Shown here: positions 1 through 8,571 of the stretch, one piece after another
How positions within the stretch are numbered: position 1 is the stretch's first letter
How the letters are laid out: the number at the start of each line of letters is the position of its first letter
From: Nostocoides sp. F2B08
Lineage (GTDB): Bacteria > Actinomycetota > Actinomycetes > Actinomycetales > Dermatophilaceae
NCBI RefSeq assembly: GCF_009184895.1
Contig: NZ_WESE01000013.1
Coordinates: forward strand, 1-64,000
DNA: 64,000 nucleotides
Direction: 5' to 3'
Program-made: the position numbers and the translations under genes
Notes under the pieces: model-generated
Told to the model about the DNA's origin: nothing
The model's input: only the letters and a program-made list of their open reading frames with translations
The model's database searches: none

Positions 1-191
1 CCGGAGGGACACCCACATCGGCAACGACACGAACAAACAGCTGTCCATCGACAGGGAGATCAACTGTCCGCAGAAAGGGACACCACCTGTCCGCCTACAA
101 GGAGACTGGCATGTCCGCCGTCAGGCAGGACTAGCGTCGCAGGTCTGGCCCAACCTGCGACCTGCATGCAGCCACGACTGAGGGAGCCTCC

Positions 192-680
192 ATGAACGTG
201 GGGCGCATACTGTCATTTCGGATCCTCTTGGCGATGTTGGTCACCGGCATCACGGCACTGGTCCTGGGTGCGCCAGCCACTGCCCAGCCGCTCACCGGCA
301 GCGGTACGGGAACCATCACCCGCCTCGACGTCGATATCGTCCGTGAGGCCGGTGGCAACGTCACCGAGGTGCGGACGGTCGAAGGCGTCGTCGAGGGCGC
401 GATCAACGGCACGTTCGTGGAGACGGTCACCGGTGTTGTGCACAAGTCCGGTCTGGTCACCTTCCACGGCACGATGACCTTTGAGGGTGTGGTTTCTGGC
501 TGCGGTCAAGGCACGTTCATGGTGGGAGTCACGGGCCGTGCGCAGGCCGGTGTGCCGACGGCAGATGCCTCGTTCAGGGTCGTCGGTCAGCCCACAGACA
601 CCCTCGCGATCACTGGGACGGGCAGCCTGCGGCAGGTGGGCGCTCAGCTCAGCTACGACGTTCGCTACCACTGCAGTTAA
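192..680 (+). CDS. Small secreted protein of unknown function
   Basis: A 162-residue protein with a clear Sec signal: a basic N-terminus, a hydrophobic stretch at about residues 10-28 and an Ala-rich cleavage region (APATAQ) near residue 30. The mature part is rich in Gly, Thr and Val with alternating polar/hydrophobic pattern, suggesting a beta-sandwich. It has two Cys residues (one central, one next to the C-terminal Ser) that could form a disulphide after export. A GAGGGAG ribosome site lies just before the ATG. I recognise no family. It is followed 16 bases later by a GNAT-like gene on the same strand, and whether they are functionally linked is unknown. Confidence 0.7.
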   Translation: MNVGRILSFRILLAMLVTGITALVLGAPATAQPLTGSGTGTITRLDVDIVREAGGNVTEVRTVEGVVEGAINGTFVETVTGVVHKSGLVTFHGTMTFEGVVSGCGQGTFMVGVTGRAQAGVPTADASFRVVGQPTDTLAITGTGSLRQVGAQLSYDVRYHCS

Positions 681-696
681 CTCGCGCTGTCCACCG

Positions 697-1359
697 ATGG
701 CCTCCGGTCGGGCGGAGTCGGGATCCTCGTACGACGCCACGCTCATGGCGCTCGGTCAGTGGTTCATCGAACGGACCGGCCTACGGGTGCGCGTGGCGTC
801 AGGTCCCGCAGAGTTGCAGGCCGTCCAGCAGCTTCGCCGCCATCAGGTCGACACCGCGGGGTGGGAGCCCGGCAGTCGCAGCACCGCCGCCGAAGAGGCC
901 GACGACTATGACCATGACGCCGTGCACCTGGCTGCGTGGGACGGCACCGAGTTGGCGGGAACGGCCAGGGTTCTCCTGCCCGCACCTGGGGTGCTGCTGC
1001 CCACCGAGGCTGCCTTCGACTTGCGGTTCGAGCCGGCCGGTGCGGTCGTCGAGTGCGGCCGTTGGGTGGTCTCGGACGGCTACCGTGACGGGGACCACCG
1101 CGTCTCGATGGGCCTCTCCGGGCTCGCCTGCCTCGAGGTCGTCTCGCGCGGATACTCGGTTTGGGGAGGCATGACGACGCCCCCGATCATCGAACTGTGG
1201 CGCGGCATCGGCGTGCAAATGGAGACGTTAGCCCCGCCGCGCACGGTCCTCGGTGAGCAACGTCTGGCAGTGCGATGCGACCTACGGGCCAGTCTCCCGG
1301 GGATGATCAGTGTGCTTGGCCCGCTGGGCGCCCCGGTCCCGCCCGACACACCAGTCTGA
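697..1359 (+). CDS. GNAT-fold protein, FeeM/autoinducer-synthase-like
   Basis: A 220-residue protein. The reading frame is open further upstream, but the ATG at 697 avoids overlap with the gene ending at 680; an ATG at 745 is also possible. Features typical of the N-acyl amino-acid synthase / PEP-CTERM-exosortase-associated acyltransferase group are visible: an early VASGPAELQAVQQLRRHQV segment (as in LasI/FeeM-like proteins), then WDGTELAGTARVLLP (strand beta-4 of the GNAT fold), then VVECGRWVVSDGYRD and a late GIGVQMETLAPP. These proteins transfer an acyl group to an amino acid or related acceptor. The substrate cannot be told from the sequence. Confidence 0.6.
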   Translation: MASGRAESGSSYDATLMALGQWFIERTGLRVRVASGPAELQAVQQLRRHQVDTAGWEPGSRSTAAEEADDYDHDAVHLAAWDGTELAGTARVLLPAPGVLLPTEAAFDLRFEPAGAVVECGRWVVSDGYRDGDHRVSMGLSGLACLEVVSRGYSVWGGMTTPPIIELWRGIGVQMETLAPPRTVLGEQRLAVRCDLRASLPGMISVLGPLGAPVPPDTPV

Positions 1360-1462
1360 GGCATGTATCTGTACACCCCGCCCCGATACACAGCCTTCTC
1401 GCCAAGCCCTCGTCAAGGGCCGATACAACGCCACCGACAAACCGCGACGCTCCTATGCTTCG

Positions 1463-2524
1463 TCAAGCGCCTGGGGCGCCGTTTTCGAGTAGGCGGTAGA
1501 GGTCGCGGGCGACGTAGCGTGCGAGGCAGCGTTTGATCTCTCGGCTGGTCTTGCCTTCGGCGGTGCGGCGTGCGACGTAGTCGCGGGTGGCGGGCTGGTA
1601 CTGGATCCGGCTGCGGACCACGGTGTGCAACGCTCGGTTGAGTTGTCGGTCGCCGTACCGGTTGAGTCGGTAGCGGGTGGTGACCTGGCCGCTGTTGGCG
1701 GGGATGGGTGCGACGCCGGCGAGCATCGCGAACGCGGCCTCGGAGTGGACGCGGCCGGGGTGGGACCAGGCGCACAGCACCGTCGCGGCCACGATTGGTC
1801 CGACGCCGAACTGCTCGAGCAGGTCGGGGCGCCAGGAGCGGATGATGGCCACCAGCGCCTTCTCCAGTTCCCGGGCCTCTTTCAGCATCGCGTGCGCCCT
1901 GCGGGCCAGGGTGCGCAGCGCGACGACTGTGCTGGTTGTTTCGATGTCCCAGGAAGAGTGCACGCGCAGGCCCGCGGCGGTGGTGAGCATCGCGGCAAGC
2001 TTCTGGCCACGGAGCCTGGCCCGGATCGTCTCGGGCGCGGCGATGACCAGGCTGAAGACCTGCAGTTGGGCCTCGGTGGAGGCATTTATCGCGGAGCGGC
2101 GGGCGGCCAACAGTACTGAGAGTGCTTGGCGTTCGGCGCCGCTGCGGGGCGTTCCCAGCTGGGGGCGAGCCATCGCTTCACGTGCGGCTCTGATTGCGTC
2201 GAGGGGGTCGGACTTCGCGCCGTTGCGGCGTGCGGCCCGCTTCGGGCGGTCCAGCTCGATGACGAGCTCGCCGGCCTGCAGCAGGTGACGGCTCAGGCCG
2301 GCGCCGTGGCCGCCGGTCCCCTCGATGGCCCAGGCCCGCAACATCGGATACGTGTTGGCCAACTCCACCAGCTCGGCATAGCCCTCGGTGGTCGCCTCGA
2401 CGGTGATCTCGGCCAGGACACCGCCGGTCGCAGTGTCGACTACGGCCGCGGAGTGGGTGTGGACGTGGGTGTCGACGCCGATGACGACATCGACCACCTC
2501 GCGTAGATCGGTCAGACTGGTCAT
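1463..2524 (-). mobile_element. IS110-family transposase (complete)
   Basis: A 353-residue DEDD transposase/recombinase. The N-terminal RuvC-like domain has its acidic residues at D18 (GVDTH), E68 (AIEGTG) and D106/D109 (KSDPLDA). The C-terminal Transposase_20 part carries the AGVAPIPANSG segment around residue 280 that holds the family's catalytic Ser. Length is within the family's usual range and there is no frame break, so it may be active. IS110 elements lack terminal inverted repeats, so the exact ends cannot be read from one copy. In this family a guide (bridge) RNA is made from the non-coding end; here that would be the DNA just upstream of the start, above 2524. Confidence 0.93.
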
Positions 2525-2862
2525 GCGTTCTCTCCTTCGCCGGATGGGACGTGGTTCCGGTCCGGGACGGAGGTTTCGGCAGGACTGTGATGAGACACGC
2601 CAGGCGGTGCTAACGCCGGGCGGTCAAGCTCCTGATCAGGCCAGCTCCTCCAGCCGGGCCGGGGCCGGTGACCACGAGTGGACAAGTCGCAGCAGGGCAC
2701 AAGGGCCAGTCACACCGTGGGTCACGCTCGTGGTCACCAACCACAGCCCAGCACCATCAGGCTGTGAACGCCATCCTCACAGTCACACCGCCGGGGTATG
2801 GCTCGTCAAGCACATGCCCTGGTCAGCGCGAGTGGTATCGTTTGATATCGGAGGTGGTTCTG
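2525..2862. other. Non-coding region: IS110 end and VapBC promoter
   Basis: No convincing gene lies here. The part next to the transposase start (2525 to about 2700) is probably the long non-coding end of the IS110 element, the place where known IS110 members encode their bridge RNA. The last 30 bases hold the promoter/operator of the toxin-antitoxin pair: two GATATC-related elements (GGTATCG at 2834-2840 and GATATCG at 2844-2850) followed by a GGAGGTGG ribosome site. The IS boundary inside this stretch was not resolved. Confidence 0.45.
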
Positions 2863-3084
2863 ATGGCCGACGTGCTGATCCGCGACATCCCGGAGTCGGT
2901 GCTGGCGGCGGTGGATGCACACGCGTCACGGTTGGGCCTGTCACGCGTGGAGTACATCCGTCGACGACTTGCCGCGGACGCGGCGACCTCGGGAGCCTCG
3001 GTCTCCGCCGCTGATCTGCGCTCCTTCGCCGACAAGATCACCGATCTCGCTGATCCGCAGGTGATGGGCGCAGCGTGGCAGTAA
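2863..3084 (+). CDS. vapB: VapB-type ribbon-helix-helix antitoxin
   Basis: A 73-residue antitoxin. The reading frame is open for longer upstream, but the ATG at 2863 sits 7 bases after a strong GGAGG and matches family length. Residues 1-40 form a ribbon-helix-helix DNA-binding unit ([20 protein letters not shown], then [10 protein letters not shown]), and the C-terminal half would wrap the toxin. It overlaps the downstream PIN toxin by 10 bases, the usual antitoxin-first arrangement. The pair is expected to repress its own promoter at the GATATC-like elements just upstream. Confidence 0.85.
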   Translation: MADVLIRDIPESVLAAVDAHASRLGLSRVEYIRRRLAADAATSGASVSAADLRSFADKITDLADPQVMGAAWQ

Positions 3085-3485
3085 CCGAGTGGCTGATCGA
3101 CAAATCGGCCCTGGTTCGTCTGGCAGTTAGCCCCGATGCCGAGCTGTGGGCAGAGCGCATCGAGCGAGGCCTGGTCCGGATCACGACCGTGACGCGCCTC
3201 GAGGTCGGCTACTCCGCCCGCACCGCCAAGGACGCCCGCTCGATGTTCACCAGCCCGCCCGTCTCGGCGATGCCGGTTGAGTACCTGACCCCGAGCATCG
3301 AGGACCGCGCCGTGCAGGTGCAGCTTCTCCTGGCCGGGCAGGGTCAACATCGCGCGCCCTCCATCCCCGACATCATCATCGCCGCAGCAGCCGAACTGGC
3401 CGGGCTGACCGTCCTACACATGGACAAAGACTTCGAGCTCATCGCCACCATCACCGGCCAACCCACCGAGCGCCTTCGAACGTAG
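3075..3485 (+). CDS. vapC: VapC-type PIN-domain ribonuclease toxin
   Basis: A 136-residue PIN-domain protein that spans the family's whole length. The metal-binding acidic residues are all present: D9 (LIDKSA), E43 (RLEVGY), D99 (IPDIIIA) and D117 (HMDKDFE), so the nuclease looks intact. VapC toxins cleave tRNA or rRNA and are held inactive by the VapB encoded immediately upstream with a 10-base overlap. It sits between an IS110 element and an HNH nuclease gene in a clearly accessory stretch. Confidence 0.9.
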   Translation: MAVTEWLIDKSALVRLAVSPDAELWAERIERGLVRITTVTRLEVGYSARTAKDARSMFTSPPVSAMPVEYLTPSIEDRAVQVQLLLAGQGQHRAPSIPDIIIAAAAELAGLTVLHMDKDFELIATITGQPTERLRT

Positions 3486-3594
3486 GGCATTCCGCCGGAA
3501 GTCGCCCCTGGGCGCTGAGGTCGTGCCCAGGGCCCAATAGATACGCAACTCGTCAAGACACCGGACGTGACACTTCTTGAGTACGTTGCAAATT

Positions 3595-3699
3595 ATGACT
3601 CGAATCGCGTTGAGCGGAGCCAATGAGTTCCGCGACCTCCAACTCCTTTGCGAGGACTACAACCGCCCCAAGGGCGCAAGCCTGGGCCGATCGCGCTGA
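3595..3699 (+). CDS. Possible leader peptide or fragment coupled to the HNH gene
   Basis: A 34-codon frame that starts with ATG after an A/T-rich stretch and ends in TGATG, so its stop overlaps the ATG at 3699 of the HNH nuclease. That overlap suggests translational coupling. The peptide (MTRIALSGANEFRDLQLLCE and on) is rich in charged residues and has no signal or membrane segment. It could be a true small partner, a leader, or an N-terminal piece split off by a frameshift. It is too short to decide from sequence alone. Confidence 0.35.
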   Translation: MTRIALSGANEFRDLQLLCEDYNRPKGASLGRSR

Positions 3700-4631
3700 T
3701 GAATATGCACTCTGCGACAAACGCCATCCCAGTGCGCGACATGTGGGGTGAAGCGGCATTTGACGAGCGACAACGAGCCCTGAGGCGCTGGGCCAAACTC
3801 CAAGCGGTCGACACGGACAGGCTTCTGGCTGTGGAGCGTGCCTTGCGCCACCACGGTTGGCACCCGGCGGACAGCATGCCAGATAGGGCTGCCTACCCAA
3901 CCTCGAAAGGCGCACCCGCGCGGGCCGCGAAGGAAGCGGTGCTGGCGGGGGTGCTGCCGCGCGAGTGCTTCAACGGCTGGTCGGGTGATAGCGGCGTGCG
4001 CACTACCACGGGTGAGCAGGTGTATGCCTGTTTTCTACGACTACAGGCGGCAGATGCTCCGCCCGAAGTACTGGGTCCCCTGGTCGAGGCCTACGGCGTG
4101 ACACTGCCGGCCGACGCGGCCGGCGCAAATCGGGTCGTCGTCCCTGCGTCCGACGACGTCCTTGCTGAGTCCAGACCTGCGGACGATGCCGAGGTTGCGG
4201 CGTTGGCTGCCCAAGTCGCAGAGGGCAACTATGCGGTCGCGGACGAGCGTGTGACAGCCAAGACTCGCGGGAGTGCCCAGCGTGTGTTCGCGGCCCGGGT
4301 GAAAGGGAACTACGGCTGGAAGTGTGCCCTAACTGGTATCGCGACCCGCGACTTCCTGGTGGCGGCGCACATCGTCCCGTGGAGTGAAGACGAGTCCATC
4401 CGACTCGATCCTGCGAACGGCCTTTGCCTGTCCACCTTTGTGGACCGCGCCTTCGATACTGGCTTCATCCTCATCCACGACGACTACTCGGTTCACGTCA
4501 ATTGGGATCGGGTCGGTCCCGACGATTCGCTCCGCGATGCGCTCGAGCCGCTGGATGGTCAAAGGCTGACCGTCCCGACGACGGCGCCGCCGAACCCCCA
4601 GTTCCTCAGGAGACGATTGGGCGAGTCCTAA
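3699..4631 (+). CDS. HNH endonuclease (PF13391-like)
   Basis: A roughly 310-residue protein; the frame also has an upstream TTG at 3648, but ATG 3699 is preferred. The C-terminal 110 residues hold an HNH_2-type nuclease domain: GWKCALTG, then AAHIVPWSED and LDPANGLCLST. The third His usual in the 'LHDRAFD' position is Val here (STFVDRAFD), so catalytic competence is uncertain, although that position varies in the family. The N-terminal part is helical with no recognised domain. Such stand-alone HNH proteins are usually restriction-like defence or mobile-element genes. The toxin-antitoxin and IS neighbours fit that. Confidence 0.8.
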   Translation: MNMHSATNAIPVRDMWGEAAFDERQRALRRWAKLQAVDTDRLLAVERALRHHGWHPADSMPDRAAYPTSKGAPARAAKEAVLAGVLPRECFNGWSGDSGVRTTTGEQVYACFLRLQAADAPPEVLGPLVEAYGVTLPADAAGANRVVVPASDDVLAESRPADDAEVAALAAQVAEGNYAVADERVTAKTRGSAQRVFAARVKGNYGWKCALTGIATRDFLVAAHIVPWSEDESIRLDPANGLCLSTFVDRAFDTGFILIHDDYSVHVNWDRVGPDDSLRDALEPLDGQRLTVPTTAPPNPQFLRRRLGES

Positions 4632-4890
4632 AGGCCGCGGCGTCGGCTCAGCTGGGCCATCGCCATCGCCATCACCCTCAACCTCACCGCCACCAGCATC
4701 ACGATAGAGCAGGCCAGCGAGTTCATACTGCGTCTCACCGCCGGGAGCTGGTCTAGGCGATGGATCGGGTGGCATGGGAGGTGCCGGGGGCGCGAGACCT
4801 TCTACTTCTTGATCTACTTGGGGCGCTGCTGGGGCTGCTCGCACGATGCGAAGTACCAGGGTGATGATCAACGAGGCGAAAGGGGTTCTG

Positions 4891-5550
4891 ATGGCCGAGC
4901 AGGCGCCTTCAGCGGCCGAGAGGCGCCGTGGTGAGACCGACAGGGTAAAGGCGTTCACCGACGGAGTGTTCGCGATCATCATCACCATCCTGGTGCTGGA
5001 GATCAGCGTGCCGCCGAACTTGAGCGAGCAGTCGCTGGCCGAGGCCCTGCGCGAGGTCGAGCCCGAGCTCTCGGCGTGGGTGATCAGCTTCCTGATCACC
5101 GGAATGTACTGGGTCTGGCACCGCGACCTGTTCAACCAGATTCGGATCGTCAACCGAGACGTTGTCTGGCTGAACCTGCTCTTCATGTTGCCGGCCGCGC
5201 TGATCCCGTTCGCCGCATCCGTGCTGGGGGAGTATCCCGACCAGCCCATCGCGCTGCACGTCTACGGTGCGGTGCTCATCGCCGTATCGCTGCTGCGTTG
5301 GGTCCTTTACGCCTACGTCACTCGACGTCCGCAGTTGCTGTACGAGCCACTGACCGATCGGCATCGCCGCATCGGCGGCATGCTCGCCGCCGCCCCCATC
5401 GTGGTGTATCTCCTCGCTATGGCTCTGGCCGATGCCGCCCCTACAGTCAGTCGAGGCTTGTACTTCGTCGTGCCGCTGCTGTACTTCGGCCTCATCACCA
5501 TCCTGCGGCAACGCCCCGGCACACGAGCCGAGGCCGAGAACTACGGCTGA
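4891..5550 (+). CDS. TMEM175-family potassium channel-like membrane protein
   Basis: A 219-residue membrane protein with about six hydrophobic segments. Its first helix carries the TMEM175 (DUF1211) signature RVKAFTDGVFAIIITILVLE, in which the FxDGVFAI residues line the pore of bacterial TMEM175 K+ channels. The ATG at 4891 is chosen because AAAGGGG lies 6 bases upstream; the frame extends further back without a better site. It would act in the cytoplasmic membrane as a leak K+ channel. It stands alone, with no obvious operon partner. Confidence 0.87.
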   Translation: MAEQAPSAAERRRGETDRVKAFTDGVFAIIITILVLEISVPPNLSEQSLAEALREVEPELSAWVISFLITGMYWVWHRDLFNQIRIVNRDVVWLNLLFMLPAALIPFAASVLGEYPDQPIALHVYGAVLIAVSLLRWVLYAYVTRRPQLLYEPLTDRHRRIGGMLAAAPIVVYLLAMALADAAPTVSRGLYFVVPLLYFGLITILRQRPGTRAEAENYG

Positions 5551-5642
5551 ACCGCCACGACCAGGATCGTGCTGCCAGTGCCGCACCCCGCCGTCAATCG
5601 GAGTGCGTCATAGCGCCGGATATCGACCGCGGCAGCGGCTCT

Positions 5643-6005
5643 CTACGGGTTTTGGATCAGCCGCAGGAGTGTGCAGTCGGGGTCGATGAGCGCGCCGATG
5701 TACAGTCCGGAATCCTCGAGGGCCGGCCGGTGGACGCGTGGCCAGCCCCGCGACGCCTCGGGGATGCCCGCTGCTAGACATTCCTCGAAGAAGGCAGTCA
5801 CGTCATCAAGGCGAAGACAACAGGAGAACGCACTGGTTGCCGGGTCGAGCTCTGGGAAGGGGAAGAACTCCAGGGTGACCTCGCCCCGCTGCAGGATCAT
5901 CCACCCCGGGTCGCGGTACGCGCCCGCGAAGCCCACGTCGGCGAAGAACGCGGCCGTCGTGTCGAAGTCTCGCGACGGCAGATTCGGCGTGGCGCGATCG
6001 ACCAT
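5643..6005 (-). CDS. VOC-family bleomycin-resistance-like protein
   Basis: A 120-residue protein with the two-half VOC fold: ATPNLPSRDFDTTAAFFADV, then GWMILQRGEVTLEFFPFP and a second half with LRLDDVTAFFEECLAAGI. This pattern is typical of bleomycin-binding (BLMT/ShBle-like) proteins, which dimerise and sequester the drug rather than degrade it. The frame is open upstream, but the ATG at 6005 gives the family's normal size. The true ligand is not determinable here; a glyoxalase-type role is less likely. Confidence 0.8.
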   Translation of the reverse strand: MVDRATPNLPSRDFDTTAAFFADVGFAGAYRDPGWMILQRGEVTLEFFPFPELDPATSAFSCCLRLDDVTAFFEECLAAGIPEASRGWPRVHRPALEDSGLYIGALIDPDCTLLRLIQNP

Positions 6006-6309
6006 AAGGGCAGAGTAGCGCTGGGCCGTCCCTGGGCTCTCCTCACAGGCGACGCCTGGCCACGTACACCCTTTTTCCACCGGAAGCTGATGGTGGTCGG
6101 AGCGGCACGGCGACAACCCCTTTACGTTGGGATGGAGGGCCGCCTGGAAGGACAGGTTCCGGGTCTGGAGGTAGCAAAGCAGACTCGTCGTCGAGCTCGG
6201 TGGGGCCGCGACCCTGTGCGCAGCCGCCGCCCACCGGAAGGTCCGCGTCTTTCCCGGTCGCCTGCTGTGCCTGACGGCGCGGCCGAGGCGAGCCGCCGCT
6301 ACCCTCAGC
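6006..6309. other. 304-base gap with no gene seen
   Basis: Between the VOC gene and the broken cupin gene, both on the minus strand. The only frames are short and compositionally like shadows of GC-rich DNA. No repeat, tRNA or clear hairpin was found. Confidence 0.5.
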
Positions 6310-6833
6310 TTAGGAACTTGACCGGTGCAGCAGTTTCTCCGTCGTGGCCAGCACCCGGAACGCGGCGCGTTGCAGGGGCACCGGCGGTCCCGCCAGGTAC
6401 ATGTCGTGCGCGAGACCAAGGCGAGCCGTCACCGGCAACGAGGGCATCCCCTTGGAGTTGACCCGCCCCTGGCGGGCGAGGCGGAAGAACTCATCGAAGA
6501 ACTCCTCGATGCCGGCCCCCGGAGTAAAGGTGATGCGCACCCGGGCAGCGCCATTGTGCGGAGCCCAGGCGTGCGGGGCGCCCGGAGGCACCGCAACGGT
6601 CTCCCCCGGCCGCTCATCGACTCCTGACCACGGCAGCGCAACAAGATCTGGCCCTCGAGAACCTGGAACTCCTCCTCCTGGGATCGATGAATGTGTTCAG
6701 CCGCCAGAAACGCCATCGGACTCAGCTCGAGGTCCAACTCCGCGAGTGCACCACCGGTCTGTTCGCTCGTGCGAACGAACGTGATCCGCTCACCGGTGAC
6801 CGGGTTCTCGATGACATCACCAGCGTTGACCAC
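6310..6833 (-). pseudogene. Cupin-domain protein, frameshifted
   Basis: Two overlapping frames on the minus strand together spell one cupin protein. The first half, from a GTG at 6833, carries NAGDVIENPVTGERITF, HIHRSQEEEFQVLEGQ and ILLRC. The second half, in another frame, continues ERPGETVAVPPGAPHAW and FTPGAGIEEFFDEFF to the stop at 6310. The break lies at about 6620-6640, within a run of CGGGGG-like bases. Conserved metal-type residues of both cupin motifs are present on either side of the break. It is either a recently broken gene or a sequencing error. Cupin 2 proteins of this kind are small-molecule binding or modifying enzymes. Confidence 0.75.
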
Positions 6834-7150
6834 AAACCGAAAGTACACGGCACACCAAGCCCCCCGCGCGCACACGCCCTCCGCGTCCGACAACGTGACC
6901 CTTTTCGCCGGCTGCCGGGCTATCCGCTGGGAGGCGAGGGCTGCGGGATTGCCGGGTCCGACTCCGTCCGAACAGTCGACTGTCGTCTCATACGGCTGCG
7001 CGTCCTGTCGCGGAATGCCCGTTTCGCGATGATGAAAGGTCCATCACAGGTGGCCGCTTCACTGCGCGGCTGACCTGCCAGGTGGGCCGTGGATTGGCGT
7101 CGGGAGCGCCCCACATGGAGCGCAGCGCAGCAGACCTCTTACCAAACAGG

Positions 7151-7185
7151 ACTAACGGTGTTAGTCTGAAACTATCACCGTTAGT
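7151..7185. promoter_or_regulatory. TetR operator: two overlapping-type palindromes
   Basis: The 10 bases at 7151-7160 (ACTAACGGTG) are the exact reverse complement of 7176-7185 (CACCGTTAGT). Each arm is itself part of a 13-bp palindrome: CTAACGGTGTTAG at 7152-7164 (perfect about its centre) and CTATCACCGTTAG at 7172-7184 (one mismatch). This fits two TetR dimers on adjacent sites, 32 bases before the first gene of an operon whose second gene encodes a TetR regulator. The remaining upstream DNA (6834-7150) holds nothing else recognised. Confidence 0.8.
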
Positions 7186-7216
7186 TTACGGTCCAGAGAG
7201 TGAAGAAGGTGCAGCG

Positions 7217-7969
7217 ATGAAGCTGCGCATACGACTACACAACGCGGGAGCATGCCGAACGACTGCGACAGCCTTCGGCGTCCTCGCCGGACTCGGGGGG
7301 ATCACCCACGGGGTTGGAGAAGTGCTCCAAGGCGACGTCAGGGTCACCGGCGTCGCGCTCGACTCGTGGACGACCGGCCCGATCGCCGAGCACATGGGCG
7401 GGGAGCCGGGGTTCACCGTGCTTCCGACCGCACTGTCCGCAGGTTTGGTGACGCTGGTCCTCGCGACAGCAGTCGTGGGCTGGTCGATCGCTGGCCTAGG
7501 TCGTGACCACGGCGGCTCAGCCCTCGTCTTGTTGTCCTTCGGGATGCTCCTTTCGGGCGGGGGCGTCGGTCCGCCGGTCATCGGGATCCTCGCCGGCGCC
7601 GTGGGGAGGTGGAGCGCCGACCGGCCGCCGCGTTGGCTCGCTAGGGCGGGGCGTGGCACGGTTTACGGCCTTGCCCAAGCGTGGCTGCCGGTGTTCGTCC
7701 TGTCTCTGGTCAACGCGCTGTTCCTCGTGGTGGGGTCGGTGGTCCTCGTCTACGCGACCGGCCTGCACGCACCGACGCTGTTCGAAGGCAGCTTCTACCT
7801 GACCGTCGTCCTTCTGTTGGTGCACCTGTTTGCGGCGCCGGCCCACGACGCCGCTCGGTCCATGGCTGGGGATGCGGTCGGGCTGGGAGGCAGCCAGCGC
7901 GAGACCGACGTGAGAGCCAGGGCGTCGCGGCCAGCCGTGCCTGTCGCCGGCCTCAGGACCGAGGAGTGA
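7217..7969 (+). CDS. Integral membrane protein, first gene of the TetR operon
   Basis: A 250-residue membrane protein with about six hydrophobic segments (for example FGVLAGLGGITHGVGEVLQG, then LVLLSFGMLL and FLVVGSVVLVYATGL). The ATG at 7217 follows a GAAGAAGGTG ribosome site and lies just below the double operator; the longer upstream frame would run through the operator and is rejected. I recognise no transporter motif. It overlaps the TetR gene by 4 bases, so the regulator probably controls it directly. Confidence 0.75.
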   Translation: MKLRIRLHNAGACRTTATAFGVLAGLGGITHGVGEVLQGDVRVTGVALDSWTTGPIAEHMGGEPGFTVLPTALSAGLVTLVLATAVVGWSIAGLGRDHGGSALVLLSFGMLLSGGGVGPPVIGILAGAVGRWSADRPPRWLARAGRGTVYGLAQAWLPVFVLSLVNALFLVVGSVVLVYATGLHAPTLFEGSFYLTVVLLLVHLFAAPAHDAARSMAGDAVGLGGSQRETDVRARASRPAVPVAGLRTEE

Positions 7970-8571
7970 GGAGTCGAGCAGCCCGGGCTCTGAGCCCGGA
8001 GTTGCTCGCCGAGCGTGCGCTGGCCATCATCGACGCCGACGGCCTGGAGGCGCTGACGATGCGTCGGCTTGCCGCCGACGTGGGCGTGAAGGCCCCATCC
8101 CTGTATAACCACGTCGCCAACAAGGACGAGCTCATCGACGGTGCCCTACGGGTCATGCGCGCCGAGTTCCGTCTCCCGTCACCGGCCCCCGAACACTGGA
8201 AACCGCTGCTGGTGGCGATCTTCATCGAGTACCGGCGGGTCCTCGCCGCCCATCCGAACATGATCCCTCTGGCAGGGCGTCGCCTACCCGGGGAGAGCCA
8301 GAGCGGACTGGTCTACCTCACCAGCCAAGGCTTCACCACCGAGGAGTCGGTCGAGATCTGGCAATCGCTGCTCGCCCTGACCGTCGGGTTCTCGATGTTC
8401 TCCTCCGGGCAGGCCGACACCGACACCCGCGAACTACCAGCGCCCCTGCACGAGCGCGCGGCCCACTGGCGAGACGAAACCTTCGTCCTCGCCCTGGTCA
8501 ACCTGCTGGCGCCCTACGACCCCGGAGCCGGGGACAGTCCGGTTGCCTTCCGGGGTGAACCCGTCCAATGA
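7966..8571 (+). CDS. TetR-family transcriptional regulator
   Basis: A 201-residue TetR regulator starting at a GTG that overlaps the previous stop (GTGA). The N-terminal helix-turn-helix is typical: ALAIIDADGLEALTMRRLAA followed by DVGVKAPSLYNHVANKDELI. The C-terminal half is the ligand-binding and dimerisation domain of the TetR_C type seen in TetR itself (MIPLAGRRLPGESQSGLVYL region). It is expected to bind the palindromes at 7151-7185 and repress this five-gene unit until a ligand arrives. The ligand may be a substrate of the hydrolase or F420-type enzyme downstream. Confidence 0.9.
   Translation: MRSRAARALSPELLAERALAIIDADGLEALTMRRLAADVGVKAPSLYNHVANKDELIDGALRVMRAEFRLPSPAPEHWKPLLVAIFIEYRRVLAAHPNMIPLAGRRLPGESQSGLVYLTSQGFTTEESVEIWQSLLALTVGFSMFSSGQADTDTRELPAPLHERAAHWRDETFVLALVNLLAPYDPGAGDSPVAFRGEPVQ

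Noticed and set aside
1-191. A possible transposase or integrase C-terminus at the left edge
   Set aside because: A short open frame reaches 191 but shows no motif that I can assign; CTGTCCGC repeats were noted but no element ends could be defined.
1625-2288. Plus-strand frames across the IS110 element
   Set aside because: Antisense to an intact transposase with all DEDD residues; no start-site support.
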